Below, in pieces: positions 35,901-38,972 of a DNA stretch of 38,972 bases. The position numbers were made by a program, and so were the translations under genes. This stretch comes from a virus. How positions within the stretch are numbered: position 1 is the stretch's first letter; every line of letters starts with the position of its first letter. The DNA is taken from IMG/VR virus record IMGVR_UViG_3300032083_001335, positions 1 to 38,972 of that record; one strand, 5' to 3'. The notes under the pieces are model-generated. The model had not been told where the DNA came from. It made no database searches and was given only the letters and a program-made list of their open reading frames with translations.

Positions 35901-38900
35901 CTAACTACGATAAAGATATATTAGATGGAGTGCCTTCAGATAGAAAGCGTGCTCTAGGTTTTGCGTTTAAGTTACTGAGCTCTATTGGTGGGCTTAAAGT
36001 GACAGTGGTCCGCAACTCAGATAATATGTACAAGCAATTAAAAGCTTTGGGTTACTCTAATGAGAAGGCTACAAAAGGTGCAAACTCTAACGCTTTCTTT
36101 AGGGGTCAGGATAAGAGTATATACATAAACCTTGAGAACGTAAAAGGAAACACTTTATTCCACGAGATTGTGCACCCATTGGTGGACTTCATGAAGAAGA
36201 ACTCCCCTGAGACTTACGCTAAAATAGAGAAGGAAGTATCTGAGGGTAAAGTTAAAAGAAGATACATTGAGGGTGGTAGAAGAATGAAGGGGACCTACTT
36301 AGAGTGGGCTCAGAATCATCCCTACTATAGCACGTTATCTAAAGAGGCTCAGATCGAGGAGGCTTTTGCTGAGATGATTGGTGATGCTGCTTATGGACAC
36401 TTCGTAGACAGAAACTCAAGACTAGGTAGACTAAGAGCTTTGATTAGCGAAATACTATCTAAGATTGGTGTTACTGTTACTGATCAACCTGAGAAGGTTA
36501 GTTTAGATGACCTTAACCTAGCAGGAATAACAAAGAACCTAACTGGGGCTTTGGTCAACGGAAGAACCATTACTGTAGGCAAGGTAGAGTTTGAGGTTGG
36601 CGACGTTGAACCTGATGTAGATGATCGCCTTAGCTTAGACGTTGTAGACAGAAGGTCTCAAATACAATATTCCTACGACTTTAATTCTGAAGCTTTTAAG
36701 GAAATGACCGATGATGGTACTATTTCTAATGACAAGTCAATAGAAGACTTTAAAGGAAAAGAGTTTATTATTCACTCTCCTGACGCTATGTTCTCAGGGA
36801 GTATTATAGACAAGGACGGTACTATATTGGTAGAGGGTAAAGGCGGTTTACTTTTTACGTTTAAGTTTAACGAGGAAGGTTACTTCTGGGCTTCTACGGA
36901 TCAAAGAGCACAGGACATGGTTAATCTATTAAATTCTACCATAGAAAAAAATGGTGGAAAAATATACATGGCTCTTGTTACAGCACCAAAAGATAAACTA
37001 CTTTCAAATACTGCTTCATCTAGGGGTATTATCAACTTGTTTACTTCAGACAACTTTATATCTAAAATGGGTATGAGCAAGCCTAATGTTTATAAGGCAC
37101 TTGTTAATGCTGCTAATAAAGTTCAAGGTAAAGGATCCAAAGCAGTTGGTTTGAATTTAAATTTAAAATCGTACAGACCTATAACTGATTTTCATCAAGA
37201 TGCTGTTGAGAAAATATGGAACAAACTTCACTACGATGAATCTAGATTTAAAGACAGAAAGTTGTTTACAAATACCTTTCTTCAAGAGCTTCAAAAAAAT
37301 GCTTTTCAATCTGAAGCTAGTAAAACTAACTTTATAAACTTTATAAAGTCTAGCTTAGGTGACGACAGTAAAGTTAGGTTCAATAAGAAAGGGGAGCCTG
37401 TATTCCAAAGCATGAAGGCTGCTGTTGTTAATGTTCTTACAGAGCCATCACTAAGGGGTGAGGAAAAAACTAATAGGGTGTATGCTGTCTTAGAAATAGA
37501 TGGTCCAGTAAAGGCTGTAAAGACAGATTCTTATGAGAGTTATGGAACCTCTATAGTTTCAGCAGAAGGCAATAGGGCTAAGATCCACAGGCTAGATGAC
37601 AGAAAAGCGTGGTATGATGTTTTTCAAGACCCAAAAACAGGCAAGCCAATAGGTAAAACTGTTATTGGAAAAGGCGACAAAGGAAACATAATTTACAGAA
37701 AAGATCAGATAATGACTACTGTAGCTGGTGTAAGCTCTATGCCTTTAAAGTTCCAAGCACCAAACGTAGAAGAGGTTGTATGGGAAGAGTCTAAGATTGG
37801 TAAAGGTGATAGAGCCATAACCAACAGAAACGACGCTGTACAGAAAGCTGCTAACGATTACTTTGCTAGAGAGATCGAGTATGAAGAGTACTTGAAAATA
37901 GTTAAAGACAACAGCCTGATTAAACCTATAACTAAGTTTATGGACCCTGCGTCTTTAGAGAACGTTGAGTTTGCTATAGGTAAGAAATCCATAAGCAAAA
38001 AGACAGGTGAGAGCATGATAGACGTTCCTATTGAGGAGGGTCGTGAAGTTGGCGTAAGGTTAGACATAAACGCTTACGTTGATAAAAACACTTGGGTTGT
38101 TACTGTCCATGATAGTAAAGTTAAAAGAGATGGTAGTTTAGATGTTGGTGGTTCACCCGTATCTTATACTAACGTAGCTAGAATAAAAAACGTAACCTTT
38201 GCGTCAAATCCTGGTGCTGCTCTAAATATTGCTAGAGGTAAATCTAAAGCTACGATAGCTAGGGTTATGGGTAACTGGAGTCCACTAGAAGGGGACACCC
38301 CAGAAGCTAGAGCAGAGAACGCTAAGAGTATTGTTGTTGAAGTTATGAATGACCCATCTTGGGTACAGGTTGGTATGAATCCATTCAGACACTCTTACTT
38401 CTACGATAGACTAGATGGTATGCCTGTAGTTAAGGCTGATGAAGTTGTTCAGATCGGTGGGTTGGTTTACGCTAAGAATGCTGAGAAGGTTAGCCCACTT
38501 GACGAAAGGTTTAGAGACCCTAAATCTGGACTTAGATTCCAGGCTCCTGCATACGATATGGAGTATACACCTAACGCTTTAATATCTTTATCTGCTAGTA
38601 ATATTGAGGAAGCTTCTGCAGAGGATTGGATGAGGTTATTTATTCCTGGTAAAAAAGGTCCTAAGCCTGGGTACGTAAAGGGTACTTCAACAGATGTTAC
38701 GTCTATGGGTCTAGAGGAAATACTTAAAGCTTACCAAAAGGAAGCTAAGGTTAAGAGTATACCTAAAGAGGTTGTAGAGAGTTTGATAGCTACCAATATG
38801 GCTCCTATTGAAACTACTATTTTGGATGATGTAAGTCAAACTATGTATGGTAATTACACTCTTCCTGGGGGTGACAACTACAGAGAGTTTCTTATTCATG

Positions 38901-38972
38901 ACGTTTCTGGTAATGACTTGTACAAAGCTCCTCACTACAATAAGTTTGGCAGTGAGCTTGGTCAAAACTTAA
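32948..38972 (+). CDS. Giant large-polyvalent-type protein with zincin protease motif (partial)
   Basis: ATG 32948 opens a frame still open at the window end (2008 codons; last full codon 38969-38971). Two 30-residue N-terminal repeats are SLFSNSGYNGDINEFQTLLS (11-30) and GLFTKSGYSGSEDDYKLLLG (41-60). Hydrophobic stretches lie at about 281-315, 384-412, 418-436 and 541-564. Region 841-916 has a 'SFLVTNTTNAAALGTARN' segment. A zinc protease motif, NTLFHEIVHPLVDF, has H1072, E1073 and H1076, with EEAFAEMIGDA (E1142 likely third ligand). Region 1271-1371 has GSIIDKDGTILVEGKGGLLF and YFWASTD. Near 1793-1865 is HSYFYDRLDGMPVVKADEVV-QIGGLVYAKN. Near 1886-1985 is EEASAEDWMRLF and YGNYTLPGGDNYREFLI. 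The last three resemble large polyvalent protein domains of phages and plasmids (Iyer, Aravind and colleagues, 2017). I infer a protein injected with the DNA. Confidence 0.8.
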   Translation, partial: MNEEALKDAHSLFSNSGYNGDINEFQTLLSDNAEAFADSYGLFTKSGYSGSEDDYKLLLGLKKKDTSELQEAAAPEGTQDTPSTSETGQSSLAQKTQDSLNERLSGYKDLSAEDKIAFDKEEELRPFYEAEGVDYDQFLYSSQLEKERKEKKSKTRVKQTPEGIQAKRYLASVDENAFQANTKYHESKYQSVLNSSTSQEDFMSKIESEGVDLNYIPLNNFLIDGEKVSYKDLERKLYDNDFIDKFQAGDVDVSIVNPENAESLKYLEDLAQRQIESGGRWGDIAESTLAGGLDQLVAGSLELIEGANALALDAFEGVIVKPFSEALGGEEIEYGRNFEEYMKYGSYYGKKVKDYAKEIREETRAYQEGSITKSMLKGDWGNAFFQVGNGVAESAPLIATMWLGTPMLARKVGQKAAERIVTSFAGVGAGGVKSLELKEQRLNGDLNISDLQLLANAALTGFAEGYFEKNTLKIINGMRDVERLGKISPADLADKFVKGFGKSFGLEGSSEAATELSNTFTDAITGAGTPESLTDVLVRMSDAFIIGGIMGGGMHTIAYGAKAWSDFTSLNDDIAVVFTMQDGKKKEMKRGEAIKFIKDKDVSQAIRNGDIKMDASITENGRSKIEEIIYGYYAPDNVLSREVMMQREIEVQNLVKKVEKSKDPTAEDVNAIADALSKMEAEGKKNKYNVTSRTEATRARVGKFFKDNGIEIVDAVNDQDASMSTITETVESNSIETIEEYNAVEKQLEDGKRKPTIVKSQDQNGIKIKGEQTQKSSITQGKFKSVSSARNAMKDFKAKLEANKNVKPTTEQIAKDNNKAFLNTKKDGLDKVPKKVIDSGKYHIISPDRSGLTKAELESRMENTKADLEASGATVYTITEVVDGKPRKSFLVTNTTNAAALGTARNLQVQSVFSGKDGVLNTDGSVVPLDNSSLSGPEARQAGDISIININGRKTSIHRGVDKSKTTFGKSFDSNNVHKLDESDPNYDKDILDGVPSDRKRALGFAFKLLSSIGGLKVTVVRNSDNMYKQLKALGYSNEKATKGANSNAFFRGQDKSIYINLENVKGNTLFHEIVHPLVDFMKKNSPETYAKIEKEVSEGKVKRRYIEGGRRMKGTYLEWAQNHPYYSTLSKEAQIEEAFAEMIGDAAYGHFVDRNSRLGRLRALISEILSKIGVTVTDQPEKVSLDDLNLAGITKNLTGALVNGRTITVGKVEFEVGDVEPDVDDRLSLDVVDRRSQIQYSYDFNSEAFKEMTDDGTISNDKSIEDFKGKEFIIHSPDAMFSGSIIDKDGTILVEGKGGLLFTFKFNEEGYFWASTDQRAQDMVNLLNSTIEKNGGKIYMALVTAPKDKLLSNTASSRGIINLFTSDNFISKMGMSKPNVYKALVNAANKVQGKGSKAVGLNLNLKSYRPITDFHQDAVEKIWNKLHYDESRFKDRKLFTNTFLQELQKNAFQSEASKTNFINFIKSSLGDDSKVRFNKKGEPVFQSMKAAVVNVLTEPSLRGEEKTNRVYAVLEIDGPVKAVKTDSYESYGTSIVSAEGNRAKIHRLDDRKAWYDVFQDPKTGKPIGKTVIGKGDKGNIIYRKDQIMTTVAGVSSMPLKFQAPNVEEVVWEESKIGKGDRAITNRNDAVQKAANDYFAREIEYEEYLKIVKDNSLIKPITKFMDPASLENVEFAIGKKSISKKTGESMIDVPIEEGREVGVRLDINAYVDKNTWVVTVHDSKVKRDGSLDVGGSPVSYTNVARIKNVTFASNPGAALNIARGKSKATIARVMGNWSPLEGDTPEARAENAKSIVVEVMNDPSWVQVGMNPFRHSYFYDRLDGMPVVKADEVVQIGGLVYAKNAEKVSPLDERFRDPKSGLRFQAPAYDMEYTPNALISLSASNIEEASAEDWMRLFIPGKKGPKPGYVKGTSTDVTSMGLEEILKAYQKEAKVKSIPKEVVESLIATNMAPIETTILDDVSQTMYGNYTLPGGDNYREFLIHDVSGNDLYKAPHYNKFGSELGQNL

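Noticed and set aside
1-38972. tRNA genes, insertion sequences or integrase/attachment sites
   Set aside because: Gaps between genes are at most about 105 bases and contain only promoters, leaders and terminators; no cloverleaf, transposase or recombinase sequence was seen.

Overview
The window is a gene-dense, single-strand (+) segment of a tailed double-stranded DNA phage. The content suggests a short-tailed (podovirus-like) virus of a Bacteroidetes host, probably a marine Flavobacteriia-type host. Reasons: AT-rich sequence; A-rich leaders instead of clear Shine-Dalgarno sites; a TTG-N19-TAnnTTTG promoter of the Bacteroidetes sigma type; a portal and a large tail/nozzle protein resembling those of Cellulophaga podoviruses and crAss-like phages; and no sheath or classical tape-measure gene. 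These family assignments come from remembered sequence patterns, with no database search behind them. Both window ends cut genes, and no gap without a gene exceeds about 105 bases. I see no tRNA, rRNA, CRISPR array or insertion sequence. Stops are TAA, TAG and TGA, so there is no sign of stop-codon recoding.

Layout. (1) 1-2425, lysis and small-protein module: a partial two-helix membrane protein, three small basic Cys-containing proteins, a one-helix membrane/coiled-coil protein, an exported thioredoxin-fold protein without its CXXC, an M15-type peptidoglycan peptidase (endolysin) and a holin-like protein. (2) 2429-4846: a fibre/lectin-like structural protein, a small unknown protein and a tandem GroES-like (Cpn10) protein. 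(3) 4836-9590, packaging: a small helical protein in the small-terminase position, the large terminase and the portal. (4) 9593-12622, capsid unit: promoter, scaffold-like acidic protein, major capsid protein, small capsid-associated protein and a strong terminator. (5) 12653-15107, connector region: one structural-like protein, a second terminator and two head-tail connector-like proteins. (6) 15114-30521: one 5135-codon gene whose two ends look like a single Bacteroidetes-phage tail/nozzle protein split by roughly 3300 residues of fibre-like coiled coils, TPEDG-type repeats and carbohydrate-binding-like jelly rolls. (7) 30558-38972: three genes likely encoding internal/ejected virion proteins, ending in a giant large-polyvalent-type protein with an HEIVH zincin metallopeptidase motif. 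It runs off the right end still open after 2008 codons.

Working together, as I infer it: holin and M15 peptidase lyse the host; terminase, portal, scaffold and capsid build and fill heads, perhaps with help from the phage GroES-like protein on host GroEL; the connectors and giant tail protein close the head and bind the cell surface; the last three proteins travel in the virion and enter the host with the DNA. The most unusual items are the giant split tail protein, the polyvalent protease-bearing ejection protein, the tandem co-chaperonin and the Cys-less exported thioredoxin.
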